Positions 1-10,380 of a stretch of 54,353 nucleotides of DNA are shown piece by piece. The DNA lies in the IMG/VR virus record IMGVR_UViG_3300028706_000007, positions 1-54,353 of that record. The stretch is one strand, 5' to 3'. The position numbers were made by a program, and so were the translations under genes. The notes under the pieces are model-generated. The model was not told the DNA's origin and made no database searches. It saw nothing but the letters and a program-made list of their open reading frames with translations. Source of the DNA: a virus. Within the stretch, counting starts at the first letter, position 1, and each line of letters begins with the position of its first letter.

Positions 1-3000
1 ATTCATAGACGACAATTCAAAAACACTATCATCTATTAAACTGTCATCTGTTCTTAAATGCCCTGCCGTTGGTAAATTAGTATCGGTGATCTTGGAAGTC
101 AACAACGGGAATATATCTTCAGTATGAATTTCATTCTGTTTGTATATGTCGGTTAATGAAACATATTGGTGTACCCTTGCCGCATTGTCTGATGTATAAG
201 CGGTATCATCAGCACGAGTAGCACTATCATCTGCTGTAATTATAGTAGAAGCATATGCTGTCTCATCTGCAATGAATATAGCACTAGGATTATTCTGTAA
301 TTCAACTTCATTCAACTCAATATCAATGTATGCTTGGTTACTGCTACCACCATAGGTAGCACGTCTTATTGCCCAATTTTCATACACATCATATGTTGAT
401 TCTTCTTTGTCAATTTTAACACCACGGAATAAACCTGTACTATTAGCCGTGCCTTTCTGACTAATTACGTTGCTATACACATTCACCTGACTCACATCAT
501 CAAATGACTCTAAGTATGATCTAGGTCTAAATCCAGTAACACCCAATGCTAATAGATCAACATCTGATTCTAAATTAGCTGTTTTATTGTTATAATAATC
601 AGTAGCTTGTGCTGCTTTTGTGGATACATTAGGTAATAACCCAGTTTTAATACTTCGATAATCAACATCACTCCATTCGTCCATATTAAATGTATCGGCT
701 GGTTGGATATTTGCCACCGCACCCCAATATGAATTTTTGAACTTAACCATATCACCTTTTTGGTAATATAAATTACTTTCCCATTCAGCAACATTGTCCT
801 GATTTAAAATAAATCCTTGTGCATCCATTTGTCCATTCCAATCATAGGTGGTGAATCCATTTATCTTAATTCGTTGTTGTCTTAACCCAGATGCTGGCTG
901 ATATATCAAATCATTAAATATACTAACATTATCTAAAACCAATAAATGTTCATAGCTAGTATCATTGATGGTTAAAAAATTAACAGTTTTATCATTTAAC
1001 GACGTTATTTTGAAATTATTATCCAATCTATCAATGACATAATCTTCATCTAATAATATATTACCATCCTGATCTAACGGCAATTCTGTGATTGGTGAAT
1101 TAGTTAAACTATCCACTATTGTTTGTGATTTTTCATATTCTAATACATCAGCATTAGGATTAAGATTAATAATACTACCATCTATCCAATCTTGCCCTGA
1201 CCACACAACAAACTCATTTGCCAATTGCATCCATGACAACTGTATACCGTTAACGGTATCATTAAATTGCAATCCTTGTGATTCCAATAATTTACCATAA
1301 CTTACAATAAAATCAACTACAGTAGTCACATTAGTGAATGTGAAGCCATATGGTACTAAAACGATCTCATTAGTAAAGTCTTGTGCTACCCTGAATGTCT
1401 TATTTCCAACCACAAATGTCTTGATATTGTTATTTGGTATACTTGATAGTATTTGAAAATATTGTTCAGTTGTACTATTTCCGTATACTGCATATCCATC
1501 TGGTGTTTTTTGCACTACAACAGATGAAAATTGCAATTTGTTTGAATTTTGGTTCTTATGCAATAATAATTCATAACTCTCATCTGGAAGCATTAACGTA
1601 TTATTTGAACTATCTGGACTACTTTTTTCAGTAAATATTTTCAAATATTTTTTGTCAGTAAATGATGCCATTCTATAACATAACCTAATATCTAAATTAG
1701 ATAAGTCTGTCGTTAACTTACTACCATCGTTGTATCCGTAAAACCTATTATAATCCACAATCCAATTCACATAACTATGCTTTGGGGTATCCTGTCCTAG
1801 TACTTCTAATGTTCTAATATCTAAATGATGTCTATTATCATACACATATTGGTCAACACCAGCATCGTAGTTATAACGATCTCGGTCAACCATCAATGCA
1901 AAATATTTCGCTGGTTTTGTTAATGCCAACAATCGTTGCACCGCAAATGGGTATGAACTGCTACGCTTCCACGCTGATTCAGTAGGGGCACCATCACCAA
2001 CTACCCAACTCTTTCTAAAATCTGGTTGTGAATATTCCTTAACCAACAACGCAAATGGAGATACCAATTCACCAGCAGAATTTACTGGAATAATATCTAA
2101 TAATCCATCACGGACATACCTTACATCAATATGATGTCCATTTGGGTCACGAATCCACCCTTCTGCTAAATCTTTCCATAATACTAAATTACCACTCGTG
2201 TATGGTGCTGGACCATATGTATCTTCCCACCATGATGGCAATTCACTTAACCCAATCATTTCCCATGGTGTTAGATGTGGTGTATCAGTATCGTAATAAT
2301 GGCGATATGTGCCACGCCAATGACCTTTTAATAAGCTATTGTCTAATTTACTACTTGATGTACTATAATTCCATGTGAATTCATCGGTCGTAAGATAGTT
2401 TTGTGTCTTGTAATCTACTTTATTCCAACCCACCCAATTCAAAAAATCATTAGATAAAATATCTACGATTTCTTCATCCGCATAATCAGTTGTCCTAAAT
2501 CCACCAGGTATTACATCTGATGCTGATAATGGAATGGTTGATTGCACTTTAATATTATTATAAATGCGTTTCTCAAACTCCAACAATACATCATCCCTTA
2601 TATCTCCAAATGCGATGGTAATACTACCATCATGCCCTTGTATAACTGTTTGGGCAACTACATAGGTATCATCTTTGTATTGCTGCGGTTTGAATTTTGG
2701 ATACAATCCCAATTTAGTCGGGGTGCTTGGAATATATGAACCCAATGTTGATGTATATTCATCAATTCGTACTATATCATTATCATTTAATTCTGTGATA
2801 ATAGTAACCCGTGGACCATCGGTTGCCACTGTGTAATCTGTGTCTTTTATTAGTAAATTATCATTTAAGTACACTAATAAGCCATTATTATTTGCTACAG
2901 TAAAATCGTACACATTGATGGTGTTGAATACAGATGTACTAATTGCTGTTATCGCATGAGATGTAGCAGTATAATCATCGGTACTCGGAAGCATATCACT

Positions 3001-6000
3001 CCAATAAAATGCACTATCTGAGTTTTTACCAGCATTCAACGAATTCAATGCTTGGTTCAATACAATAGATGCAGATAACCCATGTACCTCATTTGATGCT
3101 ACCCAATGCAATAACTTATTTTTAAATAGTTCATAATGAGTTGAATTGAATCTTAATGCTTCAAATAAGTTGTATTCTTTTTTGCGTGCAAAAACTGCAT
3201 ACACAGATAAAGGTGAGCTATGCTGTACAATAATATCACCATATGCCGCTATGTTTCCTAAATCACGGCTATTATTTGAACCATTAATAACCCCTTCTAA
3301 ACCACCAATATTTTGTGTTAAACTATTATAATGGTTCCTCACTGTGCCTAATGTAAGAGTAATACTTTCTTCATTAAATGCATTGCCCTCCAAGTTCTTT
3401 GGAACTTCATAATATCCACTTGCACTTGCTTCACCTGAAATGATACTAACATCAATTACTGTTCCGTTTACTGGTTCTGTATTAAAAATTATTTCTGTTC
3501 CACTAGCGGAAACAGTTACCGTGTAATTATCAGGTCTGATAAACTCACCACCAACAAATACTTTAACGGCTGGTACACCAATCTCATTGGTTGGTATGAT
3601 ATCTAACTTCAATGAAGTTCCACTATAAACAAAGTTGAATTTCTGTCTTGTGGTTTTTGCTGATGCGAAATTTGTCCACCCAACTTTATAACTATATTCA
3701 GTTCTTGATGTGTATTTTTTTGGTTTACTACTACCAATGCTATATTCGTTAGAACCATAGGTGTAAGTATCAGTGTGTATATTGTTTTCGAAAACGATAT
3801 CACCTAGATTATCAATATTCAAATACGATAACGGAAATCCCAATATGGGATCATTTACACCATTGCCTTGCTTATAACTGAATATTTTACTACCTGTAAA
3901 GGTAGAACCTGAATATATGATAGAATTGCCCAAACTGTACCCATTAGTATCATACATATCAAACATCGGGGATTGATTAATTGATGTTTTTAGTTGGGAT
4001 TCTTCCCATGTTACACCATTATGATAATATGTTTTGCCCTGCTGTGTATTCCCAAATAAACAAACTACTGTATTATCCTGATATACATCGGCATCTTCTG
4101 CCAATACCAGCTGAATAACACTGCTTCCATCGGCATCCTGATCTATGAAGTTAACCACAAATATTTTATTTTTAACGAACATATCAGGGTCATTCGCAAA
4201 TATGACACGATCCCCAGAATTCAATCCTATGCCATCAACACTATATGATGATTGATTATTAACATTACTCATTGCATCAGTCTGCGTGAAATCAATTACA
4301 TTTATTGGGGCTTTTCTTTCTGTGCCGTTATTGTACAATCTTATATTAGCATTAAATTCTATAATAGACCGCTTGGCTCTAAAGTCATTATCTAATACAA
4401 CGGGCGAATTGTTATATTCTGCTGTTTTTTCAATTACATCTAAATGAAACCATCGGTTGCTTCTTGCCCACGCATTCTGGCTTAAATCTGACCTATTAAT
4501 TGTTATATAATCTAGATCTAATGGTGCATTTATGGCACTATCCAATGCAACACTATCAAATGGTTCGGCATCAAACGGTGATTCCATTGAAATGGTATAT
4601 TGTTCTGGGGTGATTAGTTCTTTTACTGATATTAGTTTAATCGCTTCACCAACACCTTCTACATAATATTCGCCATCTTGATAACTGTCAGGACTTACAT
4701 TGCCACGGAATATCACTTTCAATCCATTGGTGAATTGAACACCATTAGCACTAGTAAATGTTTCTTTGTCTTCAATATCACTAATATACAAAGTTTCTGC
4801 ACTTATTGCATCAACAAGATTAATAACACCAAACATATTTTCATTTGATGGATCTTGATAATACAATGTATCATATGCAGCTGTCAATAATGGGATTTCT
4901 TCAAAGAATCCTTCAGCATTTTTATAAAATGAACGATTGCTATATGTTTCACCATACGAAATACTGAACTTTTCTAAGTTATTAACATAACTAATCCGAT
5001 TTAATTTTACATATGGATCTTCACCATCACTGTATACTAATTCTACTTGATAGATGCTATATCTATCTGCTTTGTCTGTGATTGGCGTGCTATCTTGCCA
5101 ATCATCGTCATCCCACTCATCATTGTCCCATTGATCTTCATATTCCCAACCAATATCGTCTGCTAACCCTTCCTGGGTTGATGTGAAAATAATTGTCTTG
5201 TTATGTAAATCTGTAATACCATCAATACTACCTAAATTACGAACATATTGGTAATTAACTTCATCAAATGCCAATGCCGTTACTAAATCCACATCCCCAA
5301 TATCGGTTAAATCATAATAGAATTGCTGTGCATCTACTTCTGGAACACTGAATACTATGTCAGCTGATAAACCACCATTATTTTTTACACCATTAATATC
5401 ACGATTGCTGATATTTGGCGATTGTGTTAATGAACCATTCAAACCTGGCTGGGTTTGAATATAGAATGGATTTATATTATCTGTATCAAATGTATATTGT
5501 CCACCACGAACCAATGTTATAGTTGGGTTACCACTACCCACCCCACTTAAATCTATGGTATTATTGTATGCATCCACTACCACACCAAATGTATCTGTTA
5601 ACGCAGCAGCGGATGAAAATACATCTACTGAATCTGGTCCCTGTGGTAACCAATAATATTGGCTATAATTAATAAATTTATCAAAATCTATTAGTGGGTC
5701 CCAACTATATAAATTATTAGTAAATAACCTATCATGCTTATCGACATTAGCACCATTTACTTTTAATGAATCTACTATTTCAGGATATGTGATTGCATCT
5801 TCTATAGTACCGTCTGTATTCTTAAATATTACACCAGGTTCTAATTGATAATTTGCCCTTTTTACAGATGGTTCTAATATGTAATCGCCCTTATTAACAA
5901 CAACATTATCACGTCTACCAACATACCCTTCTGTTTGTTTTAATTTAGGTTGCTGCACTAATTGATCTAATGTAGAACTTAAAAATTTCTTATTAGTACT

Positions 6001-6048
6001 AGTCTTAAATATCTCTGGTAATAAATCAACTGATCTTATTCTAGTCAT
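1..6048 (-). CDS. Giant virion structural protein next to gp6 (C-terminus outside window)
   Basis: An open frame starts at ATG 6048 and stays open to base 1, so at least 2016 residues are visible and the C-terminus lies outside the window. The ATG follows the gp6 stop after one base, so the two are translationally coupled. It begins MTRIRSVDLLPEIFKTSTNK. The protein is rich in Asp, Asn, Tyr, Ser and Thr, with many short beta-prone stretches and no membrane segment or enzyme motif that I can see. One stretch near residues 195-215 (RGGQYTFDTDNINPFYIQTQ) resembles a small beta-sandwich motif repeated in marine phage structural proteins. Position after gp6 at the end of the baseplate operon suggests a baseplate-periphery or fibre-attachment protein, perhaps filling the place of T4 gp7/gp8/gp10. 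That role is inferred from context; I recognise no T4 orthologue. Confidence 0.8.
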   Translation of the reverse strand, partial: MTRIRSVDLLPEIFKTSTNKKFLSSTLDQLVQQPKLKQTEGYVGRRDNVVVNKGDYILEPSVKRANYQLEPGVIFKNTDGTIEDAITYPEIVDSLKVNGANVDKHDRLFTNNLYSWDPLIDFDKFINYSQYYWLPQGPDSVDVFSSAAALTDTFGVVVDAYNNTIDLSGVGSGNPTITLVRGGQYTFDTDNINPFYIQTQPGLNGSLTQSPNISNRDINGVKNNGGLSADIVFSVPEVDAQQFYYDLTDIGDVDLVTALAFDEVNYQYVRNLGSIDGITDLHNKTIIFTSTQEGLADDIGWEYEDQWDNDEWDDDDWQDSTPITDKADRYSIYQVELVYSDGEDPYVKLNRISYVNNLEKFSISYGETYSNRSFYKNAEGFFEEIPLLTAAYDTLYYQDPSNENMFGVINLVDAISAETLYISDIEDKETFTSANGVQFTNGLKVIFRGNVSPDSYQDGEYYVEGVGEAIKLISVKELITPEQYTISMESPFDAEPFDSVALDSAINAPLDLDYITINRSDLSQNAWARSNRWFHLDVIEKTAEYNNSPVVLDNDFRAKRSIIEFNANIRLYNNGTERKAPINVIDFTQTDAMSNVNNQSSYSVDGIGLNSGDRVIFANDPDMFVKNKIFVVNFIDQDADGSSVIQLVLAEDADVYQDNTVVCLFGNTQQGKTYYHNGVTWEESQLKTSINQSPMFDMYDTNGYSLGNSIIYSGSTFTGSKIFSYKQGNGVNDPILGFPLSYLNIDNLGDIVFENNIHTDTYTYGSNEYSIGSSKPKKYTSRTEYSYKVGWTNFASAKTTRQKFNFVYSGTSLKLDIIPTNEIGVPAVKVFVGGEFIRPDNYTVTVSASGTEIIFNTEPVNGTVIDVSIISGEASASGYYEVPKNLEGNAFNEESITLTLGTVRNHYNSLTQNIGGLEGVINGSNNSRDLGNIAAYGDIIVQHSSPLSVYAVFARKKEYNLFEALRFNSTHYELFKNKLLHWVASNEVHGLSASIVLNQALNSLNAGKNSDSAFYWSDMLPSTDDYTATSHAITAISTSVFNTINVYDFTVANNNGLLVYLNDNLLIKDTDYTVATDGPRVTIITELNDNDIVRIDEYTSTLGSYIPSTPTKLGLYPKFKPQQYKDDTYVVAQTVIQGHDGSITIAFGDIRDDVLLEFEKRIYNNIKVQSTIPLSASDVIPGGFRTTDYADEEIVDILSNDFLNWVGWNKVDYKTQNYLTTDEFTWNYSTSSSKLDNSLLKGHWRGTYRHYYDTDTPHLTPWEMIGLSELPSWWEDTYGPAPYTSGNLVLWKDLAEGWIRDPNGHHIDVRYVRDGLLDIIPVNSAGELVSPFALLVKEYSQPDFRKSWVVGDGAPTESAWKRSSSYPFAVQRLLALTKPAKYFALMVDRDRYNYDAGVDQYVYDNRHHLDIRTLEVLGQDTPKHSYVNWIVDYNRFYGYNDGSKLTTDLSNLDIRLCYRMASFTDKKYLKIFTEKSSPDSSNNTLMLPDESYELLLHKNQNSNKLQFSSVVVQKTPDGYAVYGNSTTEQYFQILSSIPNNNIKTFVVGNKTFRVAQDFTNEIVLVPYGFTFTNVTTVVDFIVSYGKLLESQGLQFNDTVNGIQLSWMQLANEFVVWSGQDWIDGSIINLNPNADVLEYEKSQTIVDSLTNSPITELPLDQDGNILLDEDYVIDRLDNNFKITSLNDKTVNFLTINDTSYEHLLVLDNVSIFNDLIYQPASGLRQQRIKINGFTTYDWNGQMDAQGFILNQDNVAEWESNLYYQKGDMVKFKNSYWGAVANIQPADTFNMDEWSDVDYRSIKTGLLPNVSTKAAQATDYYNNKTANLESDVDLLALGVTGFRPRSYLESFDDVSQVNVYSNVISQKGTANSTGLFRGVKIDKEESTYDVYENWAIRRATYGGSSNQAYIDIELNEVELQNNPSAIFIADETAYASTIITADDSATRADDTAYTSDNAARVHQYVSLTDIYKQNEIHTEDIFPLLTSKITDTNLPTAGHLRTDDSLIDDSVFELSSMN

Positions 6049-6049
6049 A

Positions 6050-9000
6050 TTATGAGTTCAATTGGGTAGATGTTAATGCATCAATGACCATAATATCATT
6101 GACAGTAGCAGCACTTACGAATATTTCATTAGGTGCTGATTTAATCTCATATAAATCACCAAATGAACCATTGGATGCATTGGGTGTAATAACTACTGAC
6201 CCAATCACATCACCAACTTTATCATGTAAATATGCTGCTAATTCTGAAAAATAAAATGTTTCTCCAAAATCCCAATTACTAATACTAAAGTATTCATTCA
6301 TTGCTGAAATAACGCGGCTTTTTATCTCATTATTGCTCGCCATTGAACCTTGTAATTTAACTACTTTTATAGTAGCTTGCAATCCACTCTCTGCTTTATC
6401 ACCAAACAATGGTTTAAAATCAACGCTATTCATTACTATATTATCACTAATCATTTTATAATCTTCTAGTGATTTATACGCAACAGTCAATTCATCAATT
6501 GATGGTTTTACTGGTTCGGTGATTGTATTAGTAGTATCGTTTATGTAATTGGTATAATCTGTGTAGTAAGCAGATGTTACTAGGAACATATCAATGATAT
6601 TCGATATCCCTGGGTTTATTCTTCTTGTTTCTGGGCTGTTATGTCTATATTGGAATTGTAAATCTTGTCTACCAGTTTTTGCTAGATACCCAGGATACCC
6701 AGTAATCTCACTAGTACTAGTAGCACTACTATCAACTTGGTAGAACTTAGCATCAGTATAAGCATATACTACTTCACCCCCCGAAAATGCTGTTAAATCA
6801 ACATCAATATCTGCTTTGACTGCATATACAGATGTATTAACAATAGCATCACTTGCTAGTGGTATAGCACGAGTTAAATTATCTGCATCGGTTACTGTTT
6901 GGAAAAATACTTTTTGTTGTGTTAAATCTACAACATCATTAGTAACCACCGTATCAAAGAAACTTGGGTTATCTGCTACGTTGTCATCATCAAAATCTGA
7001 AAAACTAACTAGTACTTTATAATCTTCAGCATACCCATCAACTTCGACAGGTTGACCTACTATATCCATTTTAACATCATTCGTTAACCTAGAATTAGTT
7101 GCTGGTTGTGAATTGGTTTTTAGTATACTGATGTAATCATTGACTACTTTCCCTGTTCTTGGGTCATATATCTTCCGATTATCACCATAGAAAAAACGTG
7201 TTTCTTTCACACTTGAGAAGTAATAATTTAATACCTTTGTCGTAACTGTGTATATATTATTCACAGTTTCAAACTTTGTGATCCAATTATCACTAGTTAA
7301 ATTTGCTTCACTTACTAGATTCCATTCCGCTGTCGTATTATCATACTGAATTCCAAAATTACGGTATAGTTCGATTTGTCCTAGTATTACCTGTTCAAAT
7401 TCAATTGATAAATCAGTATTATACACAGCATATACCTGTGTTGGTACAGCATCTGTTGGGATATAATCTGTTAATGTTACTGCGCCAATCCCATCTGCGT
7501 CTGTGCCTGAACCAAAATTAGTACCATCAAGTACAACATTAGATATACCTGACCATATTTCAAGTTTATCGGTATCTAAAGTTGGTGTGCCATTTTGCAA
7601 TCTGTTGTCTTTATCAAAATAATATCCTGTTTGGGGTTCAAATTTTATTACACACCCTTTAACAAAATACTTTAAGTTATCTGTGGTATATTCACCAATT
7701 TGCAATGCATTGCTACTTGAATTTTCAAAATACCCAGTAGTTTGGTTTGTGCTTGTTGTACTAAAATGCCATTTAACATCCACCGATGTTAATGAATACG
7801 GTAAATTATTCTCATAATAACGATGGACTGCGTTACGCTGTACTATTTTAGGTTCTACTTGATTCCTAATCACGGATTCAATGTCATTTGTATCAACAAA
7901 TGCGAATGTGAATGCTTCTTCATCTGTATCTTTGTATAGCATACCATCACTGTTGAATGTGTTGATGCTTGAATACTTACCAGTTGGGTCTACCAAATCT
8001 AAATATCTGCTAGCACCTATGTTTGTTCTGTTTATTGCTTTGCTTTTCATCACACTGTTGAATGTAGCATACGGGAAGTTATTATAGTCTTCACCGTTCA
8101 CCATTCTATTTTGTGTATAGAACTTGGCTGGCGCTCTTCGTTTAATATCAGCCAAACTTTCCTTTGCTCTTGCATTATTGATATTCTCGGTTAAACTAAC
8201 AGTAAATGTAGCTGTTTCTAATCTATTTGTTCTGCTAACATACGGAACTGTTAGTTGAATGCTTGAAATATCTTCCTTATTGATGATATATTCTAATCCA
8301 TTGGAATTCCGCACCATTGCTCTATATGTGCCTACTGGTATATTACCAAATACGCCATCACCAAAGTTCAATGTAACCTGATCATTAGCCCTATTAGATA
8401 TACTATACAACCTTCTGTGACCAACCCCATCCTGTGAATTGTTAGTTGCATATATATTCTCTACACCTGCCCATTCATATGCTATGTTACCCAATGCATT
8501 TAGTTCATATACCCAAACATCATCACCATTGATACCATCCACATCTACTTCTACTTGTCTATTTGAAATACGATCAGACAATACAAAATCTTTATTTGAT
8601 AATGTTCCTTGTTTAAAATAAAAGAAATACCCAGTATTCTTACTAGCAAACCCCAATGTATCATTGCGGTATAACAAATTAAATTCATTATTCGCTTTTG
8701 GTGCTGGTTCATATATATATGGTTCGCCAGCAGAAGTGGCATTCACTGCCTCAAAATTCATACTTATACCATCAACAGATGCGCTAAATGGGATTACAGG
8801 CAATACACCATCGGGTATCTTGATACTGTATTCGCTAGTACTAACATTTAAGATATCTGCTGTTCTTCCAGGAACACCTGCTTTCTGGCTATCTACTAGG
8901 ATGGCATTTATTATTGTATTAAATTGTTCTTGCCAATCAATATTGGTTCTGTCATTCCAACGCACAGTCACATTACTAAGACTACTATTATTATAATCAT

Positions 9001-9388
9001 AGATGTTTTCGGTCGTACTAATTGAAGTGACCTTTATGTATCCTGATGATGCTTGATTTCGTTTTGGCTGATAACCTACCAGATTAGCTAATTTAACCAC
9101 ACTATCTCTGCGTTCTGCTGTATCTAGAAAGTTTTCTCTCGTGTTTAAGTCTTGTCTAAAACTAATACCTTGACCCATAAATGCCATTAAATCTATCAAT
9201 GCAATGAATTCTGAACTTTCAACAAAATCGTTAAAACTCTCTGGATGATGTTGTTTTAGATAATCTATGAAACTTTTTCTTAGTGTTTCAAAATTATAAC
9301 TTTGGAAGTCAGCTTGGTTGTATGTTTTGTATATACTTTTCCAATCTTCTGTGCCAAATATTGTACTGTGTTTTGATGTAGTCGCCAT
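6050..9388 (-). CDS. 6: Baseplate wedge protein gp6-like
   Basis: 1112 residues. The N-terminal 120 residues (FGTEDWKSIYKTYNQADFQS, then SFIDYLKQHHPESFNDFVES, then a GQGISFRQDLNTRENFLDTA stretch) are the hallmark of the T4 gp6 / baseplate J family, which forms the iris ring of the wedge and links neighbouring wedges around the hub. T4 gp6 is about 660 residues, so this one is much longer; the middle part (about 450-900) is a beta-rich expansion. The C-terminus carries the family-like ending with SAMNEYFSISNWDFGETFYF and a VIGSVVITP segment. The next gene begins one base after its stop. Upstream lie a palindrome and a TAATAAATA late-promoter-like box, so it may have its own late transcript as well as operon read-through. 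Confidence 0.92.
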   Translation of the reverse strand: MATTSKHSTIFGTEDWKSIYKTYNQADFQSYNFETLRKSFIDYLKQHHPESFNDFVESSEFIALIDLMAFMGQGISFRQDLNTRENFLDTAERRDSVVKLANLVGYQPKRNQASSGYIKVTSISTTENIYDYNNSSLSNVTVRWNDRTNIDWQEQFNTIINAILVDSQKAGVPGRTADILNVSTSEYSIKIPDGVLPVIPFSASVDGISMNFEAVNATSAGEPYIYEPAPKANNEFNLLYRNDTLGFASKNTGYFFYFKQGTLSNKDFVLSDRISNRQVEVDVDGINGDDVWVYELNALGNIAYEWAGVENIYATNNSQDGVGHRRLYSISNRANDQVTLNFGDGVFGNIPVGTYRAMVRNSNGLEYIINKEDISSIQLTVPYVSRTNRLETATFTVSLTENINNARAKESLADIKRRAPAKFYTQNRMVNGEDYNNFPYATFNSVMKSKAINRTNIGASRYLDLVDPTGKYSSINTFNSDGMLYKDTDEEAFTFAFVDTNDIESVIRNQVEPKIVQRNAVHRYYENNLPYSLTSVDVKWHFSTTSTNQTTGYFENSSSNALQIGEYTTDNLKYFVKGCVIKFEPQTGYYFDKDNRLQNGTPTLDTDKLEIWSGISNVVLDGTNFGSGTDADGIGAVTLTDYIPTDAVPTQVYAVYNTDLSIEFEQVILGQIELYRNFGIQYDNTTAEWNLVSEANLTSDNWITKFETVNNIYTVTTKVLNYYFSSVKETRFFYGDNRKIYDPRTGKVVNDYISILKTNSQPATNSRLTNDVKMDIVGQPVEVDGYAEDYKVLVSFSDFDDDNVADNPSFFDTVVTNDVVDLTQQKVFFQTVTDADNLTRAIPLASDAIVNTSVYAVKADIDVDLTAFSGGEVVYAYTDAKFYQVDSSATSTSEITGYPGYLAKTGRQDLQFQYRHNSPETRRINPGISNIIDMFLVTSAYYTDYTNYINDTTNTITEPVKPSIDELTVAYKSLEDYKMISDNIVMNSVDFKPLFGDKAESGLQATIKVVKLQGSMASNNEIKSRVISAMNEYFSISNWDFGETFYFSELAAYLHDKVGDVIGSVVITPNASNGSFGDLYEIKSAPNEIFVSAATVNDIMVIDALTSTQLNS

Positions 9389-9410
9389 ATTATTGTTATT
9401 TATTACAAAA

Positions 9411-9428
9411 ATAATATGCGTATATTAT
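9411..9428 (-). terminator. Palindrome plus T-run upstream of gp6
   Basis: ATAATATGCGTATATTAT is a near-perfect palindrome followed on the minus strand by five Ts and then a TAATAAATA box. It lies between the SGNH hydrolase gene and gp6. A nearly identical element lies at 10361-10378. The fold resembles a weak intrinsic terminator, but the stem is AT-rich, so termination is uncertain. Confidence 0.45.
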
Positions 9429-9430
9429 GA

Positions 9431-10342
9431 TTAAAACCGTTTTTTTGGGATTGCCGTTTTAAATTTGGTTACTTCGTGATTCAGTACCATATCATCCCAT
9501 TTACAAGCATAATCTTTCTGTTTATCGGTGATACTGACACCTACCTTTTGCAAGTATTCTAAATGTTCATTCGGGGTAGGATGCACATCCTGTCGTTTGG
9601 TGTTGATATTATCTCTCCTCGTTACAAGTTGAAAATCATTTTCAATTTCATCCATTATTTCTTGACTAATATTACCACAATCGTTGTTGTAAAAGTTACC
9701 GAAGGATGGCCAGTCTACTCCTGCACATTTGTTATATGTTAATCTTAACTGATCAATCGCATCTGGTATTGCCATTTTAATAACAACATCATCCCTGGAA
9801 TGAAAATCATTATCGAATATTATCTCACACACACTAGGACTTATTACATCAATGGTGTCGCTAAACAGCGATGCTATCTTACTTTCTAGTGATAATTTAA
9901 AAGTTAACTGTTTGTGCGAATCATCGACCATAGAAAACGGTACAATTTTAAACATCTTATAATTGCACCCAATATTGTCCAATGTTTGCTTAACCATTTC
10001 AATTAGTGCCATATTCGTCAGAAGATACCCATCAGGGTCAGTGTAGTTGTCCACAAATTCTTGTGAATATGATGAATTATACACACTACCTGGCGTAACC
10101 CATTTATTTTTTAAATACCTATCCTCACGCCCAATGGATGTCCACATAATCATAACGGTGTCGTCCACGTTTATATTATTTCGTTTTATACATTCGGCCA
10201 ATGAGTACATTATGAAATGATTACCGCCACCTGGTCGCCCCCAATTTTCAAAAAGGTCATATTCTTGGCTTAATATGTCAGCCCATGTTGGCCACATATA
10301 TGATGTGAAGCTACACCCAAAAGTAAATAAACGGTTAGTCAT
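9431..10342 (-). CDS. SGNH/GDSL-like hydrolase in baseplate operon
   Basis: 303 residues. The SGNH-fold blocks are visible: block I as FTFGCSFT near residues 6-13 with the nucleophile Ser, a GRPGGGNHF segment near 36-44 carrying the block III Gly/Asn, and block V as DVHPTPNEH near residue 250 supplying the Asp-x-His pair. Enzymes of this fold cleave esters, often acetyl or acyl groups on sugars or lipids; the substrate is not predictable here. There is no signal peptide or membrane segment. It sits between an accessory gene and gp6 and is flanked on both sides by near-identical palindromes, with TATAAATA directly upstream of its ATG on the minus strand. A virion-attached esterase acting on the host surface is one reading; a cytoplasmic modifying enzyme is another. 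Confidence 0.75.
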   Translation of the reverse strand: MTNRLFTFGCSFTSYMWPTWADILSQEYDLFENWGRPGGGNHFIMYSLAECIKRNNINVDDTVMIMWTSIGREDRYLKNKWVTPGSVYNSSYSQEFVDNYTDPDGYLLTNMALIEMVKQTLDNIGCNYKMFKIVPFSMVDDSHKQLTFKLSLESKIASLFSDTIDVISPSVCEIIFDNDFHSRDDVVIKMAIPDAIDQLRLTYNKCAGVDWPSFGNFYNNDCGNISQEIMDEIENDFQLVTRRDNINTKRQDVHPTPNEHLEYLQKVGVSITDKQKDYACKWDDMVLNHEVTKFKTAIPKKRF

Positions 10343-10349
10343 GGTAGCT

Positions 10350-10357
10350 ATTTATAA
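10350..10357 (-). promoter_or_regulatory. T4-type late promoter box
   Basis: A perfect TATAAATA on the minus strand, eight bases before the SGNH hydrolase ATG and right after the T-run of the 10361-10378 palindrome. It matches the T4 late promoter recognised by gp55. The distance to the start codon is so short that the transcript would have almost no leader. Confidence 0.5.
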
Positions 10358-10360
10358 AAA

Positions 10361-10378
10361 TAATATGCGCATATTATG
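10361..10378 (-). terminator. Perfect 18-bp palindrome upstream of SGNH gene
   Basis: ATAATATGCGCATATTAT is a perfect palindrome, followed on the minus strand by TTTTT and then TATAAATA. The same block, with one base changed and a similar flank, lies at 9411-9428, so the SGNH gene is bracketed by two copies. It could be a terminator-then-promoter junction or a scar of cassette insertion. Confidence 0.5.
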
Positions 10379-10380
10379 AT

